Assembly: GCF_000497245.1 (NCBI RefSeq)
Contig: NZ_AWTC01000010.1
Span: 1 to 64,000 of the forward strand
From: Sporolactobacillus laevolacticus DSM 442
Lineage (GTDB): Bacteria; Bacillota; Bacilli; Bacillales; Sporolactobacillaceae
Reading direction: 5' to 3'
Length of the DNA stretch: 64,000 nucleotides
Positions 44,567 to 53,890 of the stretch are shown in pieces. The notes under the pieces were generated by a model, which worked only from the letters and a program-made list of their open reading frames with translations, ran no database searches and had not been told where the DNA came from. Position 1 is the stretch's first letter, and every line of letters begins with the position of its first letter. Position numbers and translations under genes: made by a program.

Positions 44567-46258
44567 TCATTTCTTCGTGATACGGTACACAACTGATTCG
44601 TACGGACGAAGAATCAAGCTATTCAGAAGAACCGGTGAATCCTTGTAGTTGCTGATCAGCAATTCACTGTGTACTGTTGAGACATCTAATTCATCCGACA
44701 CAGAAAAATGCACCGTTCGTGAGTAAAAATTGCTCACAACCAATAATTGTTCATTGTTTCCACTACGCAGATAGGCAAAGATTTCGGGATCGTTCGGGGC
44801 GAGCAACTGGAAATCGCCATTTACGATCACATCAAGCTTTTTCCGCAGACCGATCAATTTCTGATAATGATAAAAAATAGAATCTGAATCTTCAAGTGCA
44901 GCGGCGACATTAATTTCACGATAATTTCTCGCGACGGAAATCCATGGCTTTCCTTTTGAGAATCCACCATCTGACTCGGAATTCCACTGTACCGGTGTGC
45001 GGCTGTTATCACGTGATTTTTGCCGCAGAATCGCCAATATTTCGTCAACGGACTTTCCTTCTTGCTTCATCATTTCATAAGCGTTCAGTGATTCAACGTC
45101 ACGGTATTCTTCAACACTGTCGAAATTAGGATTGGTCATACCGATTTCTTCACCTTGATACACATAGGGCGTTCCCTGAAGCAGATGAAGTGTGGTTGCC
45201 AACATTTTCGCTGATTCGACCCGGTAGTCGCCTTCATCACCAAACCTGGAAACAATTCTTGGCTGATCATGATTACACCAGAACAATGCGTTCCATCCAC
45301 CGCCATCATGCATTCCTTTCTGCCAATGAGCTAGAACGTGTTTTAACGCAACAAGATCCAGCTTGCCAAGCGCCCATTTCTGTCCATTCGGATAGTCGAC
45401 TTTCAGATGGTGAAAATTAAACACCATGCTTAATTCCTTGTACTTCGGATTGGTGTAGCGAACACAGTTGTCAATGGTCGTAGAAGACATTTCACCTACG
45501 GTAAGCGTTCCTGCCCTTTTGCTAAATACGCGTTGATTCATTTCATGCAAAAATTCATGAACGCGCGGACCATCGGTGTAAAAAGGGCGACCGTCCCCTG
45601 GTGAATTCGGATCATGATCATCCGGAAAGCGCTGATCCTTTGAGATCACATTAATGACATCCAGCCGAAAACCATCAACACCTTTATCCAGCCAGTGATT
45701 CATCATTTTATAGACATCTTCTCGAACCGCTTCGTTCTCCCAGTTAAGATCCGCCTGGCTGACATCATACAGGTGCAGATAATATTGTCCGCTTTTTTCA
45801 TCATATTTCCATGCGGAACCCCCAAACTTCGACTGCCAGTTATTCGGTGCGCCTCCATCCTTTCCAGGATCCCGCCAGATGTAATAGTCACGGTAAGGAC
45901 TATCCACACTGCTCTGCGCTTCCTTAAACCATCGATGCTCGGTTGATGTATGATTGACCACGATGTCCATCACAATTTTCAGATCGCGCTGATGCGCTTC
46001 TGAAAACAACCGTTCCAAATCTTCTAACGTGCCATATTCAGGCTGTACGTTATAGTAGTCACTGATGTCGTAACCGTTGTCCTTTTGCGGCGAACGGTAT
46101 AACGGTGTCAGCCAAAGTACATCTACACCCAATTTTTTTAGATAATCAAGTTTCGCGATAATACCGTTAATATCCCCGATCCCGTCTCCATTCGTATCAT
46201 AGAAACTTTTCGGATAGATCTGATAAACGGTCGCATTTTTCCACCAATCCTCTTGCAT
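44567..46258 (-). CDS. treC: trehalose-6-phosphate hydrolase (alpha,alpha-phosphotrehalase)
   Basis: 563 aa from ATG 46258 (MQEDWWKNATVYQIYPKSFYD), the family length; an ATG at 46294 adds 12 unconserved residues. GH13 motifs: 'VMDIVVNHTS', nucleophile Asp in 'GFRLDVINVIS', acid Glu in 'VGEMSS', and 'FWCNHDQPR'. Splits trehalose-6-phosphate to glucose and glucose-6-phosphate in the cytoplasm. Downstream of treP. Confidence 0.93.
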   Translation of the reverse strand: MQEDWWKNATVYQIYPKSFYDTNGDGIGDINGIIAKLDYLKKLGVDVLWLTPLYRSPQKDNGYDISDYYNVQPEYGTLEDLERLFSEAHQRDLKIVMDIVVNHTSTEHRWFKEAQSSVDSPYRDYYIWRDPGKDGGAPNNWQSKFGGSAWKYDEKSGQYYLHLYDVSQADLNWENEAVREDVYKMMNHWLDKGVDGFRLDVINVISKDQRFPDDHDPNSPGDGRPFYTDGPRVHEFLHEMNQRVFSKRAGTLTVGEMSSTTIDNCVRYTNPKYKELSMVFNFHHLKVDYPNGQKWALGKLDLVALKHVLAHWQKGMHDGGGWNALFWCNHDQPRIVSRFGDEGDYRVESAKMLATTLHLLQGTPYVYQGEEIGMTNPNFDSVEEYRDVESLNAYEMMKQEGKSVDEILAILRQKSRDNSRTPVQWNSESDGGFSKGKPWISVARNYREINVAAALEDSDSIFYHYQKLIGLRKKLDVIVNGDFQLLAPNDPEIFAYLRSGNNEQLLVVSNFYSRTVHFSVSDELDVSTVHSELLISNYKDSPVLLNSLILRPYESVVYRITKK

Positions 46259-46305
46259 TGCATTCACACCCAATCTTTTATACTTTGCACCCATCTCTAT
46301 TTTTG

Positions 46306-47730
46306 TTAGTCTTCATCAAAAGATTTCTTGCTGAACTTAGAAAAAACGTAGGTTAGAACAAACGGCAGGATCAGTACAATAAGCATGCCGATAAAGAACG
46401 GTCCCCAATATTTCGGAATGATCGACAGGAAGCCCGGCAGACCACCGATGCCGATTGACGTTGCTTTAACTCCGCACAAAGTAATGAATGCCCCGGCAAT
46501 CCCCGAACTGATAATCGCCGCAAGGAACGGATAACGGAATCTCAGGTTTACCCCGAACATTGCCGGTTCCGTAATGCCCAGCCATGCGGAAATTGATGAA
46601 GTCATTGCCAAACCTTTCAATTTGGCATTGCGAGCCATGAGGAATACAGCAAAGGCTGCCGCACCCTGAGCAATATTGGACAGTGCAAGCATCGGCCAAA
46701 GAAATGTTGAACCGGTACTTCCGATCAGCTGCAGGTCAACGGCAAGGAAGATTTGATGCATTCCGGTAATAACCAACACGCCATAGAAAAAGCCGTACAC
46801 CAAGCCACCGAGAATCGGAACATAATGGAACAATCCGACGATACCTGCTGTAATCCAGTTTGCCAGTTGAAGGGTTACAGGTCCGATTAGCGTGAAAGCA
46901 AGCAATCCTGTTACGAGCAATGCTACTGGCGCAACAACAAGCAATTGAATGGAATCGTAAACATGCTTCTTCAGGAAAATTTCTAATTTTGCAAGGACAT
47001 AGGAGGCAACGAGAACGGGGAGAACCTGCCCTTGATAGCCTACTTTGTCAATATGCAAGCCAAACAGATCCCAAATCGGCACAGTACCTTTCGTTTGTGC
47101 TTCAGCAAGGCTGTATGCATTGAGCAATGACGGATGAACAAGTACCAAACCTAGAACAATACCAAGCAACGGATTGCCGCCGAATTTTTTTACAGCCGAC
47201 CAGCCAATTAAAGCCGGCAAGAAAACGAATGATGTATTGGCAATGACCAGAATAATATCAGCGAAATCTTTCCATTGCGGATAAGCTTGAACAACTGATT
47301 TGGCAAAGAAAATACCTGGATTAGCAAGTACGTTATTAATCCCCATCAACAGACCGGCGGTAACGATGGCAGGAAGAATCGGAATAAAGATGTCCGCTAA
47401 TGTCTTGATCCCTTTTTGAAGCGGATTCATTTTTTCAGCCGCTGCATCTTTCACATCTTGTTTCGTTGATTCACCGATCCCAGTCAGGCGTACAAACACA
47501 TCATACACCTTGTCAACGGTTCCATTTCCAATAACAATTTGAAATTGACCATTTGCTGAAAAAAAGCCTTTGACCAAATCAATTTTATCGAGTTTTTCTT
47601 TATCTACTTTGCTTTCGTCTTTCAAAATCAGGCGAAGCCGGGTAACGCAATGTGTCGCCGCATTAATGTTCTCAGGACCGCCGATCGTATCAATGATCTG
47701 TTTTACAGATTCTTCACTAATCGCTGCCAT
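46306..47730 (-). CDS. treP: trehalose-specific PTS enzyme IIBC
   Basis: 474 aa. N-terminal IIB domain with phospho-Cys in 'NAATHCVTRLRLIL', linker, then a 10-helix IIC glucose-family domain (e.g. 'GITEPAMFGVNLRFRYPF', the substrate motif). No IIA domain, so a glucose-type IIA from elsewhere must serve, as in other Bacillales trehalose systems. Imports trehalose as trehalose-6-phosphate. First gene of the unit; cre-like and repeat elements lie upstream. Confidence 0.92.
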   Translation of the reverse strand: MAAISEESVKQIIDTIGGPENINAATHCVTRLRLILKDESKVDKEKLDKIDLVKGFFSANGQFQIVIGNGTVDKVYDVFVRLTGIGESTKQDVKDAAAEKMNPLQKGIKTLADIFIPILPAIVTAGLLMGINNVLANPGIFFAKSVVQAYPQWKDFADIILVIANTSFVFLPALIGWSAVKKFGGNPLLGIVLGLVLVHPSLLNAYSLAEAQTKGTVPIWDLFGLHIDKVGYQGQVLPVLVASYVLAKLEIFLKKHVYDSIQLLVVAPVALLVTGLLAFTLIGPVTLQLANWITAGIVGLFHYVPILGGLVYGFFYGVLVITGMHQIFLAVDLQLIGSTGSTFLWPMLALSNIAQGAAAFAVFLMARNAKLKGLAMTSSISAWLGITEPAMFGVNLRFRYPFLAAIISSGIAGAFITLCGVKATSIGIGGLPGFLSIIPKYWGPFFIGMLIVLILPFVLTYVFSKFSKKSFDED

Positions 47731-47791
47731 TCAAGTCACTCCCATTTTTTCAATTTATCCTATAAGTGCGTGATCTTTATTTCTTTCTATT

Positions 47792-47806
47792 CGTAAACGG
47801 TTACAT
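47792..47806 (-). promoter_or_regulatory. cre-like site near treP
   Basis: Minus-strand ATGTAACCGTTTACG fits the CcpA consensus (WTGNAANCGNWNNCW) at all but the last base; 62 bp before treP. Confidence 0.45.
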
Positions 47807-47907
47807 TAAATAATAAATAGGCACAATCCGAATCGCCTCACTAGTGCACGGCCGTTGCACCAATCAAGAATCTTCGACTGAACTGAACCTTGAATTTCAT
47901 GTTTTTA

Positions 47908-47921
47908 TTATAGCGCTTTCA
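47908..47921 (-). promoter_or_regulatory. cre site upstream of treP
   Basis: Minus-strand TGAAAGCGCTATAA matches TGWAANCGNTNNCA at 13 of 14 positions. Supports carbon-catabolite repression of the trehalose operon. Confidence 0.6.
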
Positions 47922-47927
47922 TTTAAA

Positions 47928-47967
47928 TTTGTATAGTCAAATATAATGTTTTTGATGATTTGTATAG
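47928..47967. promoter_or_regulatory. TTTGTATAG direct repeat, possible TreR half-sites
   Basis: TTTGTATAG at 47928-47936 and 47959-47967, 31 bp (three turns) apart. TTGTATA is half of the TreR palindrome known in Bacillus, but the second half is poor in both. The rest of 47731-48120 holds no gene. Confidence 0.35.
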
Positions 47968-48120
47968 ATGAATGTTTGTCCGTATTTTGAAACGAAACGT
48001 ATTTCTTTTAAATTGTGCAGAACGTATCATGTTTGTGGATCTTTCATGAGAAAATTTTTACCAGCTATGTTCTTATTTTTATAATTTTCACTCAATGGAT
48101 AAAAGGTTACTTCCTGCTCA

Positions 48121-48726
48121 CTAAAATATATTTATAATTTTACAGAAAACAAGAATGAGTACCTCGATTAGGTTACAACAGAACAGTCTCAATGCTTGTG
48201 TCCAAGAACCGGTGAAACAAATGTATAAAACTATGGCAAATATAAAATCAAATAATAGCGCAAAATTTCCAGTATAAATAAAAGGTATACCTTCAGTGAT
48301 TATAAACAAAATTGGTATGGAAGAAATAAATGCAGGAAACCAACCTAGTCCCTTACCATACCAAGTAATTATTGCTGAAAAAAATCCTATTACAGTTAGG
48401 CAAATCCATATTTGAATATATGATATTGGTAAAAAATGATATAAAAAATATGTGTACGTATAATAAGCGAATAACATTGACAAGAAAAAGAAAAATACGT
48501 TTATACCTGCTAATATTGGACCTAAGCTATAGCATGCGATGAGAGCAGCCAGAAAAATCCATATTCCAAAATTTGTTCCCACCTCTCCAATAATAGGCGT
48601 ATTATCAAAGTATTTTGCAGCTGTTCCCATTAAAATTCCAAGAACAATGCATTTTAACAAACAGAGATATTTCTTGTTTCTATTGCTTGAGTTAGGTTTT
48701 CGAATATTGAAAAGCACATTTTTCAT
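48121..48726 (-). CDS. multi-pass membrane protein of unknown function
   Basis: 201 aa from ATG 48726 with GGGGAT eight bases upstream. Six hydrophobic helices after a basic N-terminus (RKPNSSNRNKKYL), e.g. 'WIFLAALIACYSLGPILAGINVFFFFLSMLFAYY'. No transporter motif recognised; DUF6518-like by general appearance only. AT-rich compared with the gene before it. Last gene of the ABC-GH4-hydrolase unit, 61 bases after the nucleoside hydrolase, so it could be a membrane partner or an unrelated passenger. Confidence 0.5.
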   Translation of the reverse strand: MKNVLFNIRKPNSSNRNKKYLCLLKCIVLGILMGTAAKYFDNTPIIGEVGTNFGIWIFLAALIACYSLGPILAGINVFFFFLSMLFAYYTYTYFLYHFLPISYIQIWICLTVIGFFSAIITWYGKGLGWFPAFISSIPILFIITEGIPFIYTGNFALLFDFIFAIVLYICFTGSWTQALRLFCCNLIEVLILVFCKIINIF

Positions 48727-48787
48727 TTGGAGATATCCCCCTTCCACACCAAGTTACTTCATGTTCTTCCCAATTGAATTCGGTGGA

Positions 48788-49732
48788 TCAGCGAGCTGAA
48801 GATTGATCAGCATCTCGAAATTTGTTTATTAGCCACTCCCAAAACACGTCGCAATCAATATCCACCGCAGCTTGAACATTGGGTTCTTCCCCCAGAACAT
48901 GATTAAAGTCAGCGACGGTCATTCCCCTCGTAATTGTACCTTCTGTTTCAATTTCAATATGATAGTTCTTAAAAGTGATCAAATTCGGAAGAAGTATGCT
49001 CGCCAAGGCAATTGCGTCATGGAGATTCGGCGGATCGAAGCAATATTGCTCGTTTCGGCGCAGCATAAAATCGAAAATTTGCGTTGCGATGCGCGCAAAC
49101 TTGTTCTCGCACGCTTTCACCTGTTCATATACGAAGAGCGGGAGCTGTGGCTTCAAGGTTACATCAAGTCCAATCATCACAAGAGGAATCCCTGACTCAA
49201 ACACGATTTTGCTTGCATCTGGATCGACATAACAATTGAATTCGGAGGTTTGCGTCATATTGCCGCCCCTGAGTGCCCCACCCATGATGGTTATTCTTTT
49301 GATCAGTTTTATTAAATCCGGATGCCGCAGGATAGCTTCGGCAAGATTGGTAAGTGGTCCGACTGCTAAAAGCTCAAGCTCTCCGTTCAGAGAACTTGCG
49401 TATTGATAAATCGTATCTACGGCATCTTTCGGATAAAATAGATTCTTTGATCTTGGGAGATGTACATCACCAAGGCCTGTTGATCCATGGCTGATCGCAG
49501 TATGTAATGCTTTTTTCAACGGTTTCCTCGCGCCTACCGCGACAGGAATATCAAAACCAAGCGCACGAACGAGATTAAGTGTGTTTCTGCTCGTGAGATC
49601 AACACCGACATTTCCAGCGACTGTTGTGAACGCCTTAATATTCAAGATATCCACGCTCATCAAAGCACAAATAATCGCAATCGCATCATCAGTCCCAGTG
49701 TCAACATCCATAATAAGCGGAATTTTTTTCAC
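48788..49732 (-). CDS. inosine-uridine-preferring nucleoside hydrolase family protein
   Basis: 314 aa. The Ca-binding motif 'PLIMDVDTGTDDAIAI' at the N-terminus, 'AVGPLTNLAEAI', 'IMGGALRGGNMT', 'EFNCYVDPDASKIVFESGIP' and a C-terminal 'LHDAIALASIL' are complete. Cleaves N-ribosidic bonds; specificity among purine, pyrimidine or other ribosides is not evident. GTG start overlapping the GH4 stop (GTGA), so it is translationally coupled to a glycosidase behind an importer, which suggests processing of an imported glycoside or riboside. Confidence 0.88.
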   Translation of the reverse strand: MKKIPLIMDVDTGTDDAIAIICALMSVDILNIKAFTTVAGNVGVDLTSRNTLNLVRALGFDIPVAVGARKPLKKALHTAISHGSTGLGDVHLPRSKNLFYPKDAVDTIYQYASSLNGELELLAVGPLTNLAEAILRHPDLIKLIKRITIMGGALRGGNMTQTSEFNCYVDPDASKIVFESGIPLVMIGLDVTLKPQLPLFVYEQVKACENKFARIATQIFDFMLRRNEQYCFDPPNLHDAIALASILLPNLITFKNYHIEIETEGTITRGMTVADFNHVLGEEPNVQAAVDIDCDVFWEWLINKFRDADQSSAR

Positions 49733-51084
49733 AGATACGCCCTGCCTCCTAAGCTTTCCAAATCAGATGTGCAGCTGCTCCACGCTTGATGCAGAACATC
49801 CCTATTTTCTTTGATTAAATCCAATAACAAGAGCTCAGGATAGTCGCAATTGGAAACAAGCGGATCAAGATACATGGCCTGAAGTGCTTTGGAATAATCA
49901 TTAGTCACCGCAGCCTCTACTGCAAGCAGGTATTCACGTCCTAAGGTGTCACACTTATAGGCGATGCCGTCCGGTAATCTTCCTATTTTTTGCGGATGCA
50001 GACCGAACCTGTCAATGAACGTCGGTAATTCAACAATGACTCCATCTGAAATATTCTCAATGTATCCTTTGTTAATCGTATTGACCATTTCCGTCGCGGT
50101 TTCACCGGTCACTAGTGATCTGATAAAATGTGTTGCCGTCTCGCCTGATCCCTCTAGAAATTTCTCGTAACCTGAATTCTTCAAGCGAACCTCATCAAAC
50201 AATTGACGCAAGTTGCTTCGCCAACCATCAACTACGGTGAAATCATTGTTCTTCCATTCATAATCTTGATCATTTAGCACTCTTTCTTTAAGGAAGAAGG
50301 GAAAAAATTCACCAACATGGCGGTCACCGGGAGCCGGATAGAGCCCGTAGGTGCGAAACAGTTGAGTAGAAATCGGCTCTTCTTTGTCCATTCCGGATTG
50401 AATCAGTTTTTCTAATAATTGCGGATAGACATTGGTGCCATCAATGGTAAGGTCAGTAAACCATGTCAGGTGATTGATGCCCGCCGCCCGATACTCCAGT
50501 TTTTCCGAATCAACGTGAAATACCTCTTTGGCGATCCAGCTTGCCGTGTCGGGAGTCCCATGGCAAAGCCCGAACGATTTGATCTTCGTATATTTTTGAA
50601 TGGCGAGACAAACGGCGCCTTCCGGATTTGAATAATTGATAATCCAGGCGTCTGGACATCTTTTCTCCATTTCAGCGGCAATATCTAGGACAACAGGAAT
50701 CGTACGCAGCGTGCGAATGATTCCTCCTGGACCAATGGTATCTCCGACAGATTGTAGCACACCATGTTTTGTGCAGACTTCAATATCCTTCTTCCATCGC
50801 TCATATCCGCCTGTCGCAAAGGTTAGAAAAACAAAATTCGCCCCGTCCAAAGCTTCTTTATAATCCTTTTGCAAAGATACTTCAAAATTTCCCTTTGCAA
50901 ATCGAACCAATTTAGTGACAGCATTTTTCGTCTCTTCCAGCAAGCTGTCATTCAAATCAACAAGCACGAGCTGTCCGCCCTCGATACTCTGTTCACCAAG
51001 AATGTCGCCAACAAGTCTCATTGTAAAGAAAGAACTTCCCGCGCCAATAAACACAAATTTTAGTTGATTCGTGCTATTAACCAT
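49729..51084 (-). CDS. glycoside hydrolase family 4 protein
   Basis: 451 aa from ATG 51084 with GAGGTGA upstream. N-terminal NAD-binding 'FVFIGAGSSFFTMRLV', 'WIINYSNPEGAV', the metal Cys in 'FGLCHGTPDT' and metal His in 'GINHLTWF' identify GH4. This family uses NAD+ and Mn2+ in an oxidation/elimination mechanism and can act on alpha-, beta- and even thio-glycosides. No PTS partner is nearby, so the substrate is probably not a sugar phosphate. Coupled to the nucleoside hydrolase and downstream of the ABC importer. Confidence 0.85.
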   Translation of the reverse strand: MVNSTNQLKFVFIGAGSSFFTMRLVGDILGEQSIEGGQLVLVDLNDSLLEETKNAVTKLVRFAKGNFEVSLQKDYKEALDGANFVFLTFATGGYERWKKDIEVCTKHGVLQSVGDTIGPGGIIRTLRTIPVVLDIAAEMEKRCPDAWIINYSNPEGAVCLAIQKYTKIKSFGLCHGTPDTASWIAKEVFHVDSEKLEYRAAGINHLTWFTDLTIDGTNVYPQLLEKLIQSGMDKEEPISTQLFRTYGLYPAPGDRHVGEFFPFFLKERVLNDQDYEWKNNDFTVVDGWRSNLRQLFDEVRLKNSGYEKFLEGSGETATHFIRSLVTGETATEMVNTINKGYIENISDGVIVELPTFIDRFGLHPQKIGRLPDGIAYKCDTLGREYLLAVEAAVTNDYSKALQAMYLDPLVSNCDYPELLLLDLIKENRDVLHQAWSSCTSDLESLGGRAYL

Positions 51085-51132
51085 TTCGCTCACCTCGGAA
51101 CATCAACCTAGTCTTTTTTATGTTCTAACATC

Positions 51133-51810
51133 TTAATTTCTAATGGCCGTTTTTAATTCACCACGTGATTTTTTGAGCGATCGTCGTTCAAAAATGAGCA
51201 GAATCCTGTTTGCCGCCCATGATAATAGGAACGCGAGTACAGTCCCCCATACAATTTTGACTGCATAATCCATGCGAAGGCCATCAAACAAAAGCGTACC
51301 TAGGCCGCCCGCACCTATAGAAGCGGCAATGGTGGTCATGCCAATTGTTGCGATCACAGCCAGGCGAAGCCCACCAAGTAGTGAAGGAAGCGCGAGAGGT
51401 AATTGCACTTTAACAAAAAGCTGCAACTTACTTAATCCCATTCCTCGGCCAGCCTCAAGAATTGAGGCATCCACCGATTTAAAACCGGCGAGCGTATTAC
51501 GAACCAAAATGAATTGCACATAGACAACAAGTACGGTCACTGCAGTAGGCATGCCTAATCCGCAAATGGGAATGAGAATTGCGAAAAAAGCAAGACTGGG
51601 AATCGCGTACAAAGCACCCAAAATAGCCAGCACAATCGATGAAAGGAGTTGCGATTGGTACAGAACAAGACTGAGCGGCACGGCAATGATGATTGAGATG
51701 GCCAAAACTGTGAGCACAATCTGAAGATGTTGGGCAACCATGATCAACAAATCATCATGATATTCCCCAAAATAGTTAAAAAAATCGGCAATTGAATTAG
51801 TCATGATCAT
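51133..51810 (-). CDS. ABC transporter permease (OpuC/quaternary-amine type)
   Basis: 225 aa with five to six helices and the EAA loop 'ILEAGRGMGLSKLQLFVKVQLPLALPSLLGGL'. Typical of OpuCB/OpuCD permeases. 'MTTIAASIGAGGLGTLLFDGL' is the conserved following segment. AGGAG upstream; start overlaps the ATPase end by 14 bases. One of two permeases flanking the ATPase and binding-protein genes. Confidence 0.92.
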   Translation of the reverse strand: MIMTNSIADFFNYFGEYHDDLLIMVAQHLQIVLTVLAISIIIAVPLSLVLYQSQLLSSIVLAILGALYAIPSLAFFAILIPICGLGMPTAVTVLVVYVQFILVRNTLAGFKSVDASILEAGRGMGLSKLQLFVKVQLPLALPSLLGGLRLAVIATIGMTTIAASIGAGGLGTLLFDGLRMDYAVKIVWGTVLAFLLSWAANRILLIFERRSLKKSRGELKTAIRN

Positions 51811-52819
51811 TCACTCTCCTGATGTTCTTCTTTTGAACATCAAGCCGAACAACATTATCTTGTATTTTTTTCAGTTGAATGAACTGATCCCAAGAAATTT
51901 CGCCAATCGGTTCCTCTTGATCATCGATGACAACAAGCCGCTTCTTTCCGGTTTCAAAGAATTTTGCCAGAACGTCATCGAGAAATTTATCATTATGGAT
52001 GACTCCATCTGCAAGTTTGGTAGGTTGAGTCAGTGGTTGAACAAAATTTTCGACTCTAAGCACTTTAAGTCGATTAATAATGTTCTCTGTTTCGATTAAT
52101 TGCTTGACAAAATCATTGGCAGGATGGAACAAAATATTATAAGGCGTGTCAAATTGCTGGACTTCGCCCTTATCCATAATGATGATCTTGTCGCCAAGTT
52201 TAAAAGCTTCATTTATATCATGAGTGACGAACAGAATGGTTTTATTAAGTTTTTTCTGGATATTAATCAACTCATCTTGGAGGTTCTGTCTGGTGATCGC
52301 ATCAATCGCCCCGAATGGCTCGTCCATGAGCATCAGCTGCGGATCAGCCGCCATCGCGCGAGCCAAACCGATTCTCTGCTGCTGACCGCCTGATAATTGC
52401 TTGGGATATCTCTTTTTATAGTGTTCATCCCCCAGACCGACAAGCTTAAGCAGTTCATCTACTCGGGCATTTATTTTCTCTTTATTCCAATGAAGAATCT
52501 TCGGAACAGTCGCGATATTTTGCTCGACAGTCATATGCGGAAACAGACCAATTTGCTGAATGACATAGCCGATCTTCCTGCGGTAATCTTCAACCTTCAA
52601 TTTTTTAATATTTTCACCATAAAAGAAAATGTCGCCTGAAGTACTTTCGTAGATCCGATTCACCATTTTTAACAGCGTTGTTTTCCCAGATCCAGATGTT
52701 CCTAATATGGTCACAAAGTCTCCTTCGTTAATGGTAAGGCTGACACCAGTAACAGAATTCGTTTCAGCATGCGCAAATTTCTTTGTAATATTTACTAGTT
52801 CAAGAGCTATATTGGTCAC
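51797..52819 (-). CDS. ABC transporter ATPase (OpuCA-like)
   Basis: 340 aa from GTG 52819 with AAGGAG eight bases upstream. Walker A 'GTSGSGKTTLLKMVNR', signature 'LSGGQQQRIGLARAMA', Walker B 'LMLMDEPFGAID', H-loop 'FVTHD'. C-terminal about 90 residues (KRLVVIDDQEEPIGEISWDQF) are a CBS-like regulatory tail found in betaine transporters. Powers the importer of this locus. Confidence 0.93.
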   Translation of the reverse strand: MTNIALELVNITKKFAHAETNSVTGVSLTINEGDFVTILGTSGSGKTTLLKMVNRIYESTSGDIFFYGENIKKLKVEDYRRKIGYVIQQIGLFPHMTVEQNIATVPKILHWNKEKINARVDELLKLVGLGDEHYKKRYPKQLSGGQQQRIGLARAMAADPQLMLMDEPFGAIDAITRQNLQDELINIQKKLNKTILFVTHDINEAFKLGDKIIIMDKGEVQQFDTPYNILFHPANDFVKQLIETENIINRLKVLRVENFVQPLTQPTKLADGVIHNDKFLDDVLAKFFETGKKRLVVIDDQEEPIGEISWDQFIQLKKIQDNVVRLDVQKKNIRRVNDHD

Positions 52820-52920
52820 GATTTGAACTCCTTTCATGAACTGATATCGGTCGGTAAAAAATACAGGAAAACCTCATGCCGATGGACAGAGGTTTCCGCT
52901 TAATAAGTTAATTTTGTTAA

Positions 52921-53859
52921 TTATTTTCCCGCTGCTTTGTTTACAGATTTCTTAATTGTTTTATAGAAATTATCAGCAACATCCTTATATTCCTTTTTAT
53001 CGATATCTACCGAGGCATTCAGCTTAATGATTGTTGGGTTGTCAAGTTTTGCTGATACTGCATTAAGGATCTTACCGATCTTTGGATTTTTTTTCAGGAC
53101 GCTGTCTTTAATTACCGGTGCTACGTAATAAGGAGGCCAAAAATTCTTATCATCCTTAAGCACGACAAATTGCGGATCAACGAGTGAGCCTTCTGTTGTA
53201 TAAGCGACTGCAAGGTCTGCCTGATTATTTTTCAGGACCTGATATTTGATTCCGTCATTATAAACCTTTTCGGATTTAAAATTAAACTTGCCATATTTCT
53301 TGTTCAGCCCGACGAGCCCATCTTCACGCTGATCAAACGATCCGTTGGATGCATACCTAATCTTGCTTGCGTTTGCCTGAAGCTGGGAAATGGTCTTGAT
53401 TCCGTACTTATCCGAGGCTTTCTTTGTAATAACGAGACCTTGCGAATCGTTGATATTCGCTTGTTTCAGCCAAGTCAGATGAAATTTTTTCTGGTATTCC
53501 GAGGAGACCTTGTCATAGACCTGCTTGGCATCAAACAGCGCCGGCTCCTTTAAGATGACGGTCAATCCGGTTCCGGTATATTCGGGATAAAAATCAATAT
53601 CGCCTTTAACAAGTGCGGCATGAGGACCTTGTCCGCCGATATTAAACTTTCTGTCTACTGAGTAACCATTATCTTCGAGGGCTTTTGCGTATATTTCAGC
53701 CAAAACAAGAGACTCTGTGAAATCTTTGGAACCAACCACGACTTTAGGTGACGAACCTTGACCTTGCTTGGAGCAGCCTGACGCCACTGCGAGTGAAGCG
53801 AATACGACAACGATTAGCAATGAAAAACTCAACAATGATTTAAAGATATTCTTTGACAT
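52921..53859 (-). CDS. substrate-binding lipoprotein (OpuCC/OsmF/EgtU-like)
   Basis: 312 aa. Lipobox 'VASGCSKQG' (Cys29), then a type-II periplasmic-binding fold: 'KVVVGSKDFTESLVLAEIYAKALE', 'GDIDFYPEYTGTGLTVIL', 'QADLAVAYTTEG'. This family binds quaternary ammonium compounds (betaine, carnitine, choline) and in the EgtU branch ergothioneine. The aromatic cage cannot be assigned without a structure, so the ligand is inferred from neighbours. Confidence 0.9.
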   Translation of the reverse strand: MSKNIFKSLLSFSLLIVVVFASLAVASGCSKQGQGSSPKVVVGSKDFTESLVLAEIYAKALEDNGYSVDRKFNIGGQGPHAALVKGDIDFYPEYTGTGLTVILKEPALFDAKQVYDKVSSEYQKKFHLTWLKQANINDSQGLVITKKASDKYGIKTISQLQANASKIRYASNGSFDQREDGLVGLNKKYGKFNFKSEKVYNDGIKYQVLKNNQADLAVAYTTEGSLVDPQFVVLKDDKNFWPPYYVAPVIKDSVLKKNPKIGKILNAVSAKLDNPTIIKLNASVDIDKKEYKDVADNFYKTIKKSVNKAAGK

Positions 53860-53890
53860 AATTACTCTCCCTTTTTTTCACTATGTTTTG

